Below, piece after piece: positions 43,737-52,039 of a stretch of 64,000 nucleotides of DNA (the stretch's first letter is position 1; each line of letters starts with the position of its first letter). The position numbers and the translations under genes were made by a program. Source of the DNA: CAWBOY01 sp963790585 (GTDB lineage Bacteria; Planctomycetota; Planctomycetia; Gemmatales; Gemmataceae); contig CAWBOY010000006.1 of NCBI GenBank assembly GCA_963790585.1, positions 744,001 through 808,000 of the forward strand. Reading direction: 5' to 3'. A model generated the notes under the pieces. That model was given only the letters and a program-made list of their open reading frames with translations. It was not told where the DNA came from and did not search any database.

Positions 43737-44885
43737 CACTTGTCCTCCGTCCCTGAAGTACCCACGGCTTTGGCATTGGGTGCAACTTTTGTTGTCCAAG
43801 TAGCATCGCGGAACGCCCTCTGATCGGAGGTCAGCAAGACCTTGCAATCGAGGGATCCAGGTCGACGAGCGACTCCGTTCCAGGCAATGACGCGGACTTC
43901 GCCGGGTTTCATGTCGCCCAGCTCCCAATGAACACTGTGATTGCGCGAGTCATAGGCTCCGCCTTCATTGGCCCGGACGTAGGCCAACCCATCCGATAGG
44001 GCCATGTTGACGGCGACTTTGGGTGAGGTGCTGGTCCCCTCATTGCGGACTTCAATCTCAAAGAGGCCGGTAAATTGCTGTTGCAGCGTTGCCGGCCAGG
44101 CTTTCGCCGTTAGTAAGAGCCGAATATCCTCGGCCCGGACGCTCGCGTCGTTTTCGACGCTAGGAGTTTTCTCAGCCTGGGCGCGGACACGGATGCGGAA
44201 ATCGCCAGACCGCATCGTCATCGCTTCCAGGGTAATAGACCGCTCCGTGCCAGGAGCCAGAACTCCCAGGTTCGATTCGAGTTCCGGTCCCGCCGGATGA
44301 GTCAGTCCATCCGGCAGATTCGTCATCAACACAATGTTTTTGGCCGGCATGAGGCCCACGTTGCGCAACGTCATCTTGACCGCGACCGGTTGGCCAACGA
44401 ACGCCGTCTTGGGCGCGTCGACCATCAGCACCAGCTCGGCACTCTTGAACTTGCCGACCGCGACGCTGGCGACGCGACCTTCAAACGAGGCGTCGATTGC
44501 ATTGCGCGGCGCCGGCGGCGATCCGCCCGGCAGCGGTGCCAGCCGCAAGAGCAAAGCACGCTGTTCGCCCGGAGCGATGCGGCCCAGCGACCAGGTTATC
44601 AGTGATTTATATCGCTCGCCCAGCGGCGCTGTTTCGATCGCCTCGTAGCCTTCGGGAATGTGATCCTTGAGGACCACTCCCTCGGCCGTGGCGGTGCCGC
44701 TGTTACGAACGGTGATTTCGATCGGGAACGGGACGCCATTTTCCAAATACTCCGGCAACCTCTGAGAGACCTCGAGCACCGGCTGCGCGGCTATTGGGGG
44801 AAGCTGCTTGCTGCGGTCCTCCGGGCCCCGGATTCGCAGCCAGTGCGAATCCCGTGAGTAAGACAAACCCCATTGCACCGGTCAT
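43736..44885 (-). CDS. DUF11-repeat secreted protein, one frameshift near its N-terminus
   Basis: From ATG 44885 the first frame gives a signal peptide (MTGAMGFVLLTGFALAANPG). An extra G in the GGGGG run at 44796-44800 shifts the frame; the main frame then carries at least two DUF11 (conserved repeat) units. These read VSQRLPEYLENGVPFPIEIT and TVRNSGTATAEGVVLKDHIP, then MLRNVGLMPAKNIVLMTNLP-like and IEVRNEGTSTSPKVAVNMAL-like segments. Repaired length is 382 residues exactly. DUF11 folds are immunoglobulin-like and are common in surface proteins. The stop overlaps the ATG of the TPR/barrel gene, so a role beside the export machinery is likely, but the family gives no biochemical function. Confidence 0.8.
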
Positions 44886-44969
44886 ACAACACCTCCCCAT
44901 TCGAGCCGACGTCTTGCCGACTCTAATCCCCTTAGCGATCTGGTCCTGCCTCAGCCCCCGGCAGACCTA

Positions 44970-45042
44970 GTCTCTCCGTTCCGCGAAGGGGTTCCCCACC
45001 CGCCTCCGGATTGAGACCAGACAATAAAAGTAACGGAGAGAC
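44970..45042. repeat. 11-bp inverted repeat upstream of the DUF11 operon
   Basis: GTCTCTCCGTT (44970-44980) and AACGGAGAGAC (45032-45042) are exact reverse complements 51 bp apart, in the gap between the phosphoesterase stop and the DUF11 start. It could end the upstream transcript or bind a regulator. Confidence 0.5.
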
Positions 45043-45099
45043 GAACGGCTATACCAAGGGATGAGAAAGAAACAAGGTGAGGTTGCGTGAAAGGAACTT

Positions 45100-45588
45100 T
45101 CAATCTTGAGGAAAAATCAGCGATTTCAGATTTTCCGTCGCCAGATCGAGAATGACAAACGTCTTTGGATTGGCCCGATGAAGCGCGCCCGGATTGATGA
45201 TGCGCGTTGGGCCGACACGGCGATCTTCCGCGACGTGGGTATGTCCGTGAAATAGGTAATCAAAATACCCGCTGTTCTCCAGGTCGCGCCAGAGAACGCG
45301 GTCATCACCATGCAAAAAGCCAAGCTTTTTGCCGTCGAGAACTAGCTCGCCAAACGGCTCATGGAGCGTTGCGCCTATACGTTCAATCGCCGTGCGCAAG
45401 GTGCCGCGTTCACTGTCGCAATTGCCGTAAACGAAATGGGCCGTGAAGCCGGAGAAAAGTTCGACGATTTGTGGTCCTTCAATATCGCCGCAATGGATTA
45501 CGGTCGTCACGCCAGCCGCGCAACTCGCCAAGCACCAGATTACCTGGGGCGTCCGATCGTGTGTGTCGCTGAGAATGCCAATCCGCAT
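45100..45588 (-). CDS. Metallophosphoesterase, YfcE/MJ0936 type
   Basis: The 162-residue protein has the full metal-site set of small calcineurin-like phosphodiesterases: LSDTHD (about residues 6-11), HCGDIEG (about 33-39), YGNCD (about 54-58) and FHGHTH (about 113-118). Such enzymes hydrolyse phosphodiesters in vitro, with poorly known cellular targets. Its start is 4 bp from the stop of the GH88 gene upstream, so the two form an operon. Confidence 0.9.
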   Translation of the reverse strand: MRIGILSDTHDRTPQVIWCLASCAAGVTTVIHCGDIEGPQIVELFSGFTAHFVYGNCDSERGTLRTAIERIGATLHEPFGELVLDGKKLGFLHGDDRVLWRDLENSGYFDYLFHGHTHVAEDRRVGPTRIINPGALHRANPKTFVILDLATENLKSLIFPQD

Positions 45589-45592
45589 TATC

Positions 45593-46729
45593 TCACCATG
45601 CCGCGTCCGAGCGTCCGTTCACCGCTTTGACCAGTGCCTCGACAAAGAAATGGTCGCCCCAGGCGACCGATTCATCGACGCCAAGCCCTTTGTGATAATG
45701 GTACACACCATGCATCAATATGCCCTCCCATTCCGGCCGGCGCCGCGGCAGAAACTCATCAGCGCAGAGCGATTTCAAAATCGTCAGCGCCGCACCTCGA
45801 AACCGAGCGCTTGCCGCCGGATCAGCGACGGCTTCGGCCAAATCCCACAGGCCGCTGGCCGCGATAGCCGCCGCGGAACTATCGTAATACGCCGGCACAC
45901 CGTCGGGAATGTCGTAATCCCAAGGCGGCACCAGGCTCGCGGGTGAACGCTTCAAATAATAATCCGCGCAACGCCGCGCGACATCGAGAAACTCCGCCTC
46001 ACCGCTAAGCCGGGTGACCGCCGTGAACCCATAAATGGCCCACGCCAACCCGCGCGACCAGGCGCTATCGCCGCGCCAACCTTGATGCGTCGTCTGTTCG
46101 CGGAAGATGCTGGTGTGTACGTCAAACGTCCCTTCATGGGCCGTGCCGCCATTGGGCCGCACCAGGTAGCGCGCCGTCGTTCGACAATGCTCGAGCGCGA
46201 TCTGCCGCAACCCGTCATCGCCCGTTTCGTTCGCCGCCCAAAGGATGATGCCAACGTTCATCATCACATCGATGAACAACGAATGTGGCCCAATGAAAGA
46301 TGCCAGGTAGCCGCCCTTCTGCCGTCGCAACGCCAACGTCCGCCCCGCGTCAATCAGGACCTGGCGTTGTTCCGCATCGCCGCTGAGGCGATACCAGCGC
46401 AGCGAAGTCGAAAAAAACAGAAAGCCCAGATCATGAACCGTCCGATCAAACCGCCGCGGCGCGAGATTAATCGTCGCCTTCTCCGCCGCTTCGCGCCACT
46501 TCCGATCGCCCGTCTGTTTGAAGAGCAACCAGCAAATACCCGGATAGAACCCGTCGCACCAATGCGTCCAAAGCTCGCCCTCGCGGCCCCAATGACCATT
46601 GGTGGTATACATCAGCGCGAGATTCGGATGGGCCGTGATCAAGCGCTGAGTTTGCGCGGCACAAAAATCGAGCGCCGCTCGAAAGGTCGGCAACAGAGAC
46701 TGACGGTCAGGATGATGAAATGGCGCCAT
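45593..46729 (-). CDS. Glycoside hydrolase family 88-like (unsaturated glucuronyl hydrolase)
   Basis: The ~378-residue protein is an (alpha/alpha)6-barrel candidate. WTHWCDGFYPGICWLL, DVMMNVGIILWAANETGDD, EGTFDVHTSIFREQTTHQGW and SAWSRGLAWAIYGF match GH88, where an Asp in the DxMMN segment and another near the HDxGF-like VHDLGFLF segment are catalytic. Family members remove the unsaturated uronic acid left by polysaccharide lyases. The ATG at 46729 is preferred to a TTG at 46765. No signal peptide is seen, so it should act in the cytoplasm on imported oligosaccharides. It lies upstream of the export genes on the same strand, but a 215-bp gap with an inverted repeat separates the two pairs. 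Confidence 0.85.
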   Translation of the reverse strand: MAPFHHPDRQSLLPTFRAALDFCAAQTQRLITAHPNLALMYTTNGHWGREGELWTHWCDGFYPGICWLLFKQTGDRKWREAAEKATINLAPRRFDRTVHDLGFLFFSTSLRWYRLSGDAEQRQVLIDAGRTLALRRQKGGYLASFIGPHSLFIDVMMNVGIILWAANETGDDGLRQIALEHCRTTARYLVRPNGGTAHEGTFDVHTSIFREQTTHQGWRGDSAWSRGLAWAIYGFTAVTRLSGEAEFLDVARRCADYYLKRSPASLVPPWDYDIPDGVPAYYDSSAAAIAASGLWDLAEAVADPAASARFRGAALTILKSLCADEFLPRRRPEWEGILMHGVYHYHKGLGVDESVAWGDHFFVEALVKAVNGRSDAAW

Positions 46730-47019
46730 TGGAGTATGTCTCGGATGCTGAAGCTGATTTGCCAATATCGATTGATGCTTTCACGTAGAAGTTCACAAAA
46801 TTCGTTGCGTTCGACCCCCCCCATAACCCCCTCGAACGAATTCACGCAATCTTCACAATTAATGCAATTCCAAGCGGTGCAGAGAGTTAAACCATGCACG
46901 ATTCGTTCACGGGCACATCGAGAGCATAGCACCGACTGCGGAGTCAATGATGTGATTTCTTAGTACTACAGCGCCCCTTGCTTATTCCTACTTCGCGCAC
47001 TATCCGAAAAGGTGTCAGG

Positions 47020-47998
47020 CATGCTCCGTAGAAAACCCCCAGCTGCACCGTCAATTGAGCCGTATAATGCATTATGAGCACTACAACCAAATCGCCAATT
47101 GCCGTGGCGCAGCGGGCTTTGACCGTCGCTCGCACGACGTTGCGCCCCTTTGCCAACCGCTTCAGCCCCAAACGGTACACTCAACACCAACTCTTCGCTT
47201 GCCTGACTCTCAAAGTCTTCTTCAAGACAGACTACCGCGGCATCGTCCAACTCCTGCGCGATCTCTCGGACCTCCGGCAGGTATTGCACCTAACACACAT
47301 TCCGCATTTCACCACGCTTCAAAAGGCTAGCGTACGCCTCCTTCGACGGCCCCGCGCTCGCCGACTGCTGCACGCCACGGTGCGTCGTTTTCAGGGCCGG
47401 CGCACGCGCGTGCGGCGCGCCGCCTTTGACTCGACCGGCATGGATTGCGGTCACGCCAGCCGCTACTTCATCCGTCGACGCAGCCACGGAGCCACCCAAA
47501 CGCAAATCGTTCGCTACAAACGCTTTCTGAAGCTGGAATTAAGCGTCGATACCGACACACATCTCATCTTGGGCGTCGCTACCAGTCGGGGACCGCACCC
47601 AGATGTTGATCGTTTCGTCGGCTTGGTGGACGAGACGACCGCCATCGCCCGGCCGGAGCGAATCGTAGCCGATGCGGGCTATGATTCTGAGCCGAATCAC
47701 CGCTACGCACGAGAGCGGCACGGTGTGAAATCGTTCATGCCGGCCAGCCATGGTCGCCCAAGTCGCAATCCGCCGACGGGCCGATACCGGAGGCAGATGC
47801 GTCAACGCTTGGACAAGATGCATGGTGGCTATGGCCAACGTTGGCAGGTCGAAACGGTGAACTCCATGATCAAGCGACGCTTAGCGACTTCGGTTGCGGG
47901 CCAAGGTTTTCCCAGTGAATCTCGAGATGGATGGTTACTTGCGCTGACGCTAAACCTGATGCTGGATCGGTCCAAATGAGGGTTTTCTACAGAGCATG
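47020..47998 (+). mobile_element. IS5-like insertion sequence, 979 bp
   Basis: Ends CATGCTCCGTAGAAAACCC (47020-47038) and the reverse complement of 47980-47998 (CATGCTCTGTAGAAAACCC) differ by one base. Both are flanked by TCAGG (47015-47019, 47999-48003), a likely 5-bp target duplication. Removing the IS and one copy restores the palindrome with a single mismatch. Confidence 0.85.
47074..47979 (+). CDS. IS5/IS4-superfamily DDE transposase
   Basis: The 301-residue transposase has an N-terminal DNA-binding region with FKTDYRGIVQLLRDLSDLR and HFTTLQKASVRL. The catalytic residues are FDSTGMDCG (Asp), IVADAGYDSEPN (Asp) and QVETVNSMIKRR (Glu). The frame is complete. The precise subgroup is uncertain because the 5-bp duplication is unusual for IS5. 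Confidence 0.85.
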   Translation: MSTTTKSPIAVAQRALTVARTTLRPFANRFSPKRYTQHQLFACLTLKVFFKTDYRGIVQLLRDLSDLRQVLHLTHIPHFTTLQKASVRLLRRPRARRLLHATVRRFQGRRTRVRRAAFDSTGMDCGHASRYFIRRRSHGATQTQIVRYKRFLKLELSVDTDTHLILGVATSRGPHPDVDRFVGLVDETTAIARPERIVADAGYDSEPNHRYARERHGVKSFMPASHGRPSRNPPTGRYRRQMRQRLDKMHGGYGQRWQVETVNSMIKRRLATSVAGQGFPSESRDGWLLALTLNLMLDRSK

Positions 47999-48225
47999 TC
48001 AGGCACCATTGTGCGAAGCACCCTACGGGCCGTTCCGGCAATGGTGCCCGACACCTTTTCGGATAGGCTCTTAGGAAAGTCACCTCTTGGACGTCGTCAA
48101 GCGTGCTGCCCCCGGATCGATTCGCTTCAACGTCCCCTCAACCCTCAATGGCTTTACGGAATTTCCCCTATTATGGAGCCGGATTACGCGATTCACCTAT
48201 CTAATCAACCCTATCGAACGACGAC

Positions 48226-48610
48226 TTACATATTCGATATCTTCTCGATTGCTTTCCGCGCCGCTTCGCGGACTTTCGCATTGCTGTCGTGCTGCTGAAG
48301 CTCATTTAATTCGGTGAGAGCCGCGCGCCCTTTTGAACTCGTGTAGATGTCCAGCGAACGGATCGCTCCTTGCCGCACATCAATGTCCGTATCTTTTCAG
48401 CGCCCCAATCAATGCCGGTATCGCTCCGGTGTCCATGAGCGCGAGTGGGCCTAACTTTGTTACTGCTTTTCTTCGCAATTTGACATCGGATTGTTTTAAC
48501 ATATCGATCCAATACGAGGCTGTTTTCCCACCAGATGTCGGTGGATCGGATTTGCCACAACCGGAAAGCAAAGCAAAAACCAAGAACAGGCAGATAGATC
48601 GCTTTACCAT
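48226..48610 (-). pseudogene. Small HEAT-repeat lipoprotein, one frameshift
   Basis: From ATG 48610 the product starts MVKRSICLFLVFALLSGCGK, a lipoprotein signal with an LSGC lipobox. The first frame reads to IPALIGALK and then stops after the wrong tail RYGH. Removing one T from TTTT 48394-48397 (plus strand) lets it continue as DTDIDVRQGAIRSLDIYTSS and on to EAARKAIEKISNM before TAA at 48226-48228. The repaired 127-residue protein has two HEAT-like units (VKLRRKAVTKLG and VRQGAIRSLDIY). The role is unknown; such lipoproteins are common in planctomycetes. Confidence 0.75.
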
Positions 48611-48692
48611 GATCGCCTCATGTTGCCGAAACTTATTTTAGCGGCGGGTCTTTACGGGGAGCGGCACGGAGAGACTGTCGCATAAGCCTACT

Positions 48693-48793
48693 CCCCTCTC
48701 CCCCGAAGGGGGAGAGGGGTCGGGGGTGAGGGGCCAAAGTCTGCGCAAACGTCGCCCCCTTACCCCAACGCCTCTCCCCCTTCGGGGGAGAGG
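48693..48793. repeat. Two C/G-rich hairpins of related sequence
   Basis: CCCCTCTCCCCC/GGGGGAGAGGGG with a GAA loop (48693-48719) and CCTCTCCCCC/GGGGGAGAGG with a TTC loop (48771-48793). The second is essentially the first read on the other strand. They lie between the HEAT lipoprotein start and the DUF1559 stop, so they probably include a terminator. Confidence 0.75.
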
Positions 48794-48836
48794 GGCTTCT
48801 GAGAAAGCCTTTGACAAACCCAAACGTGGAGCTTCG

Positions 48837-49908
48837 TCAATCCAACGCTTTCATAACTTCTCCCCCAGCTCTTGTTGCGTATCCCATGAAGTTAATGCTC
48901 GCTGCCGTATACGAGCTGCCCGGGGTGCCATTGGGGGCTGGGTAAGGTGACTGAATGGCGCCTGGCGTGCCTGGATCTGGGTCCGGGGGAGTCGACGCGG
49001 CGAAATGAACGGAACCATCAGCGAACAGGAGATTCACTCCCCCAACATGCTGGCTGGAAAAATCGTCGAGACCTCCATCGCCGTCGGTCATTGGATTGAT
49101 CAGATGGGCATGAGCCTGAACAAGTACAGGAGGCGCGTAGAGCGGCGAATTTGGCATTCCGCCGGAGATGACCGAGAGGCACGGGTTATTCGCTCCAAAG
49201 GCCATCGCCGTTCCTGGTATCGCCCCTGCCCAAACACCGTTCGCATAACACCAGGCTCGATCGCCCAAGAAAATTGTGTTACTAGCCCCATCCTTTATAT
49301 CCGTCAAGCGGGTCCGGCTGTTGCAATAAAAGACTCCACTCCCGGTTACTCCATCCGCGTCCGAATCTTCGTCTCGACCGACGCAAGCCGCATAGCTGCT
49401 GGCTCCCGCCAGAACAGTCCCCGGCGATGCCTGGCTGTAGACAAGAGGATAACTTGAGCCAACGGGAATGTTCGGGACGGCGAAATAGCCCGAAGGCGGC
49501 GGCAAGTCGGAAGGGCAAAGGTAGATGGAGATTGATGTTCGTATCGGAGCCGCCACACTGGCATCTCGAATCGACAAATTCGCCTGAATGCCACCCTGAA
49601 GCTGGTTGTAGAGGTTGCCTTGCTCTATGTACGGAAGAATAAACGTCCCCCAACCCCATCCGGGCGCCGGAGTGAAATTGGGATCGGCGTTGGTCACCGT
49701 GGACCGATACCCGGGCGGAAAGCTCTGATTTCCATCGTGATACGATTGCAGCGCTATCCCCATTTGCTTGAGATTGTTTTTGCATTGACTGTTCGCCGCT
49801 GCCTCGCGGACCTTTTGAACCGCGGGAAGGAGCAGTCCAATGAGTACCGCGATAATGGCGATCCACCAGAAGCTCGATCAGTGTGAAAGCTCGCCGCGAA
49901 GATCGCAT
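48837..49908 (-). CDS. DUF1559 prepilin-like protein, one frameshift in the N-terminal helix
   Basis: ATG 49908 (AGAGG 6 nt upstream) opens a type IV prepilin-like leader, MRSSRRAFTLIELLV. An extra G near 49862-49866 then shifts the frame. With it removed the helix continues VIAIIAVLIGLLLPAVQKVR and joins the long frame starting MGIALQSYHDGNQSFPPGY, the usual DUF1559 sequence. The C-terminal part has HVGGVNLLFADGSVHF, the conserved H-X9-DG signature of the family. The repaired length is 356 residues, normal for this family, which is greatly expanded in planctomycetes and thought to be exported pseudopilin-like. No pilus machinery genes are nearby. Confidence 0.85.
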
Positions 49909-50147
49909 AAGCATCCTCTTATGTCTTGGGAAATCCCATTTGACCACAAGCTAGAACATTCGGATCCGTTATTGATACTGAGATTCAGTCTCAATAACGT
50001 CGCTGCCTATGATAGAGCCTCGCGCATCGCTGCGTCAAGGAGTCGCCCATTTTTTGCCGAAATTAGGCGTTCAGCTCGGATGAGTAGACGTTTAAATGTG
50101 GCATCCTTAACAGGGAGCCGGGTTCATCGTGGTGCGAATCACCATTC

Positions 50148-50189
50148 CACGCCCGCCGAAATGTGCAACGATTATTCGTGTGTGCGCCG
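50148..50189. repeat. 42-bp repeat shared with 55567-55608 (direct, about 88% identical)
   Basis: Both copies contain ATGTGCAACGATTATTCG without mismatch. Each lies upstream of a minus-strand gene (DUF1559 here, the kinase at the other site). On the minus strand the copy at 55567 gives TTGCAC, 18 bp, TATCGT, a plausible -35/-10 pair; the copy here keeps TTGCAC but lacks a good -10. Confidence 0.6.
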
Positions 50190-50317
50190 AGCGTTCGGCA
50201 CTGGCGAGCATCGCGGCGTGGTGCTCCCGGGCACGACAAGCTATTCACTTCAACGCCGTGTTAGTCGATTTAACGTCGGGCAATTCACTTCCACGTCGGG
50301 CTGACGCCGCGACGCTC

Positions 50318-50411
50318 GCGCGTAGTGCGCCGCCCAGACTAGATTTACGGGTGGCACAGACAGGAATGTCTGTGCCACCCGTAAATCTAGTCTGGGCGGC
50401 GCACTACGCGC
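50318..50411. repeat. Perfect 45-bp inverted repeat with a GGAA loop
   Basis: Arms 50318-50362 and 50367-50411 are exact reverse complements. The right arm contains the last codons and stop (TAG, 50387-50389) of the kinase-TPR gene (PRVVRRPD), so coding sequence is part of the hairpin. It would act as a strong terminator on the minus strand. Confidence 0.9.
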
Positions 50412-52039
50412 GGCTTGCTCACCTCCGCAATCGTCGCCTTGACCTCACCCCAAAACGCATCCCAAGCAGTCCGCTCTTCCGACGACATCCCGATCCGCGC
50501 AGGGCCCGGACGCAGACTCGCCAGGTCCGTGTCCACAAGCCAGTGAGATAACTCACCCGCGGTAGCGCTGCGCTGAGCAGTATCCGCGGAGGCGGCCTGC
50601 TTCCGGCGTAAGGCCAAGTCAGCCTTGAGCCAACCCAACGCCTTGGTCCGGAATGCCGCCCGTTGAGAAGCGTCAATCCCCGAATCGCAAGCTGCCAATG
50701 CCGCTGCACAGGCAGCGTTGTAGCGGTGGCTGATCGACAAATCGTCGGCCAAGTTCGGGTCGGCAGCGAAAGCATCTATAAAAAGACGCACCGCTGCGGC
50801 ATATTGCTTCTGAGACGGCTGAGTACAAAGATTGGCAAACGCACACCCCTCAGTGGCGGATTTAGGTTGTGTCTTTTGAGCGAGGATATCTGGAAGGCGA
50901 AGAAGCAACGCTTGCATTCGTTCGGCTTGGGGGAGATTGCCTTGGGCTAATTTGTGCTTAGGATCGAGTCGAAGGGCTTCCTTGTATTCGTTGATTGCTT
51001 TGGCAAACTCTCCTTTGCTTTGGTAGGCGAAACCCAAGTTGTTATAGGCCATGGCGTACTTTGGGTCGATTCGGATGGCCTCCTTGAACGCGACTATTGC
51101 GTTGTCTAAGTCCCCCTTAGCTTTCAGGGCATTCCCTAAGCTGAACTGAGCCGTGGCGTACTTTGGGTTTATTCGGATGGCTTCCTTATATGCGGCGATG
51201 GCGCTGTCCAAGTCCCCTTTATTTTTCAGGGCAACCCCCATGTTGTTTTGGGCCATAGCGAACTTTGGGTCGATCCGGATGGCGTCCTTGAATGCGGCAA
51301 TAGCGCTATCAAACTTACCCTTAGCGTGATAGGCCGTTCCCAGATAGTTGTAAGCGTCAGCGAACTTTGGGTCGATTCGGATAGCGTCCTTAAATGCGGT
51401 AATTGCGCTGTCAAACTCCCCCTTCACGTGATAGGCCTTTCCCAGATTGTAGTAAGCGTCGGCCAACTTTGGGTCGATTCGGATAGCTTCTTTGTATGCG
51501 GCGATAGCGCTGTCAAACTCCCCCTTGTCTAGATGGGCATTCCCCAGGTTGTTGTGAGGAGCGGTGAACTTTGGGTCGATTCGGATGGCCTCCTTGTATG
51601 AGGCGACGGCGCTCACCCACGCCCCCTTTTCTTTTAGGGCAAGCCCCAGGTTGTTGTGGGCCGTTGCGAACTTCGGATCGACTCGGATAGCCTCCTTGTA
51701 GGCGGCAATAGCGCTGTCCAGCTCTCCCTTAGCTTTCAGGATATTCCCGAGGTTGTTGCGAGGGGCGGCCAACTTTGGGTCGATTCGGATAGCTTCCTTG
51801 TATTCGGCCATAGCGCTGTCCAAATCCCCCCTATCTTGATAGGCATTCCCTAGGTCGACGTGAGGTGCAGCGAACATTGAATCGATTTGGATCGCTTCCT
51901 TGTATGCGGCAATGGCGCTGGCAAATTCCTCCTTAACTTGATAGGCACGCCCTAGGTTGTTGAAAGCATTAGCATACTTTGGGTTGATTCGGATGGCCTC
52001 TTTATACTCGGCTATAGCGCTGGCAAGCTCCCCATTAGC
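50387..52039 (-). CDS. C-terminal TPR array of the kinase-TPR gene
   Basis: Eleven consecutive 34-residue TPRs of the type AIAAYKEAIRIDPKFA..NNLG, then an Asp/Ala-rich helical tail (ISHRYNAACAAALAACDSG) seen at the end of many planctomycete kinases. The DNA of the repeats is also similar, with 102-bp periodicity, so copy number may vary. Residues upstream of ELASAIAEY (to 52096) belong to the IS. Confidence 0.88.
   Translation of the reverse strand, partial: ANGELASAIAEYKEAIRINPKYANAFNNLGRAYQVKEEFASAIAAYKEAIQIDSMFAAPHVDLGNAYQDRGDLDSAMAEYKEAIRIDPKLAAPRNNLGNILKAKGELDSAIAAYKEAIRVDPKFATAHNNLGLALKEKGAWVSAVASYKEAIRIDPKFTAPHNNLGNAHLDKGEFDSAIAAYKEAIRIDPKLADAYYNLGKAYHVKGEFDSAITAFKDAIRIDPKFADAYNYLGTAYHAKGKFDSAIAAFKDAIRIDPKFAMAQNNMGVALKNKGDLDSAIAAYKEAIRINPKYATAQFSLGNALKAKGDLDNAIVAFKEAIRIDPKYAMAYNNLGFAYQSKGEFAKAINEYKEALRLDPKHKLAQGNLPQAERMQALLLRLPDILAQKTQPKSATEGCAFANLCTQPSQKQYAAAVRLFIDAFAADPNLADDLSISHRYNAACAAALAACDSGIDASQRAAFRTKALGWLKADLALRRKQAASADTAQRSATAGELSHWLVDTDLASLRPGPARIGMSSEERTAWDAFWGEVKATIAEVSKPRVVRRPD

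Larger units (their letters stand above)
47001..48073. repeat. Palindromic element copy 2, split by an IS5-like element
   Basis: Outside the IS, the parts TATCCGAAAAGGTGTCAGG (47001-47019) and CACCATTGTGCGAAGCACC... to GGATAGGCTCTTA (48004-48073) join to a hairpin. The core differs from copy 1 by one base. The arms differ from copy 1 at several positions, but mostly in pairs (GGCACC with GGTGCC, GGTGTC with GACACC). The outermost left bases seen in copy 1 (TAAGAGCC) are not preserved here. Confidence 0.85.

Noticed and set aside
43739..43928. N-terminal extension of the TPR/barrel protein
   Set aside because: It would overlap the DUF11 coding region; ATG 43736 has GGAGG and a TGATG overlap.
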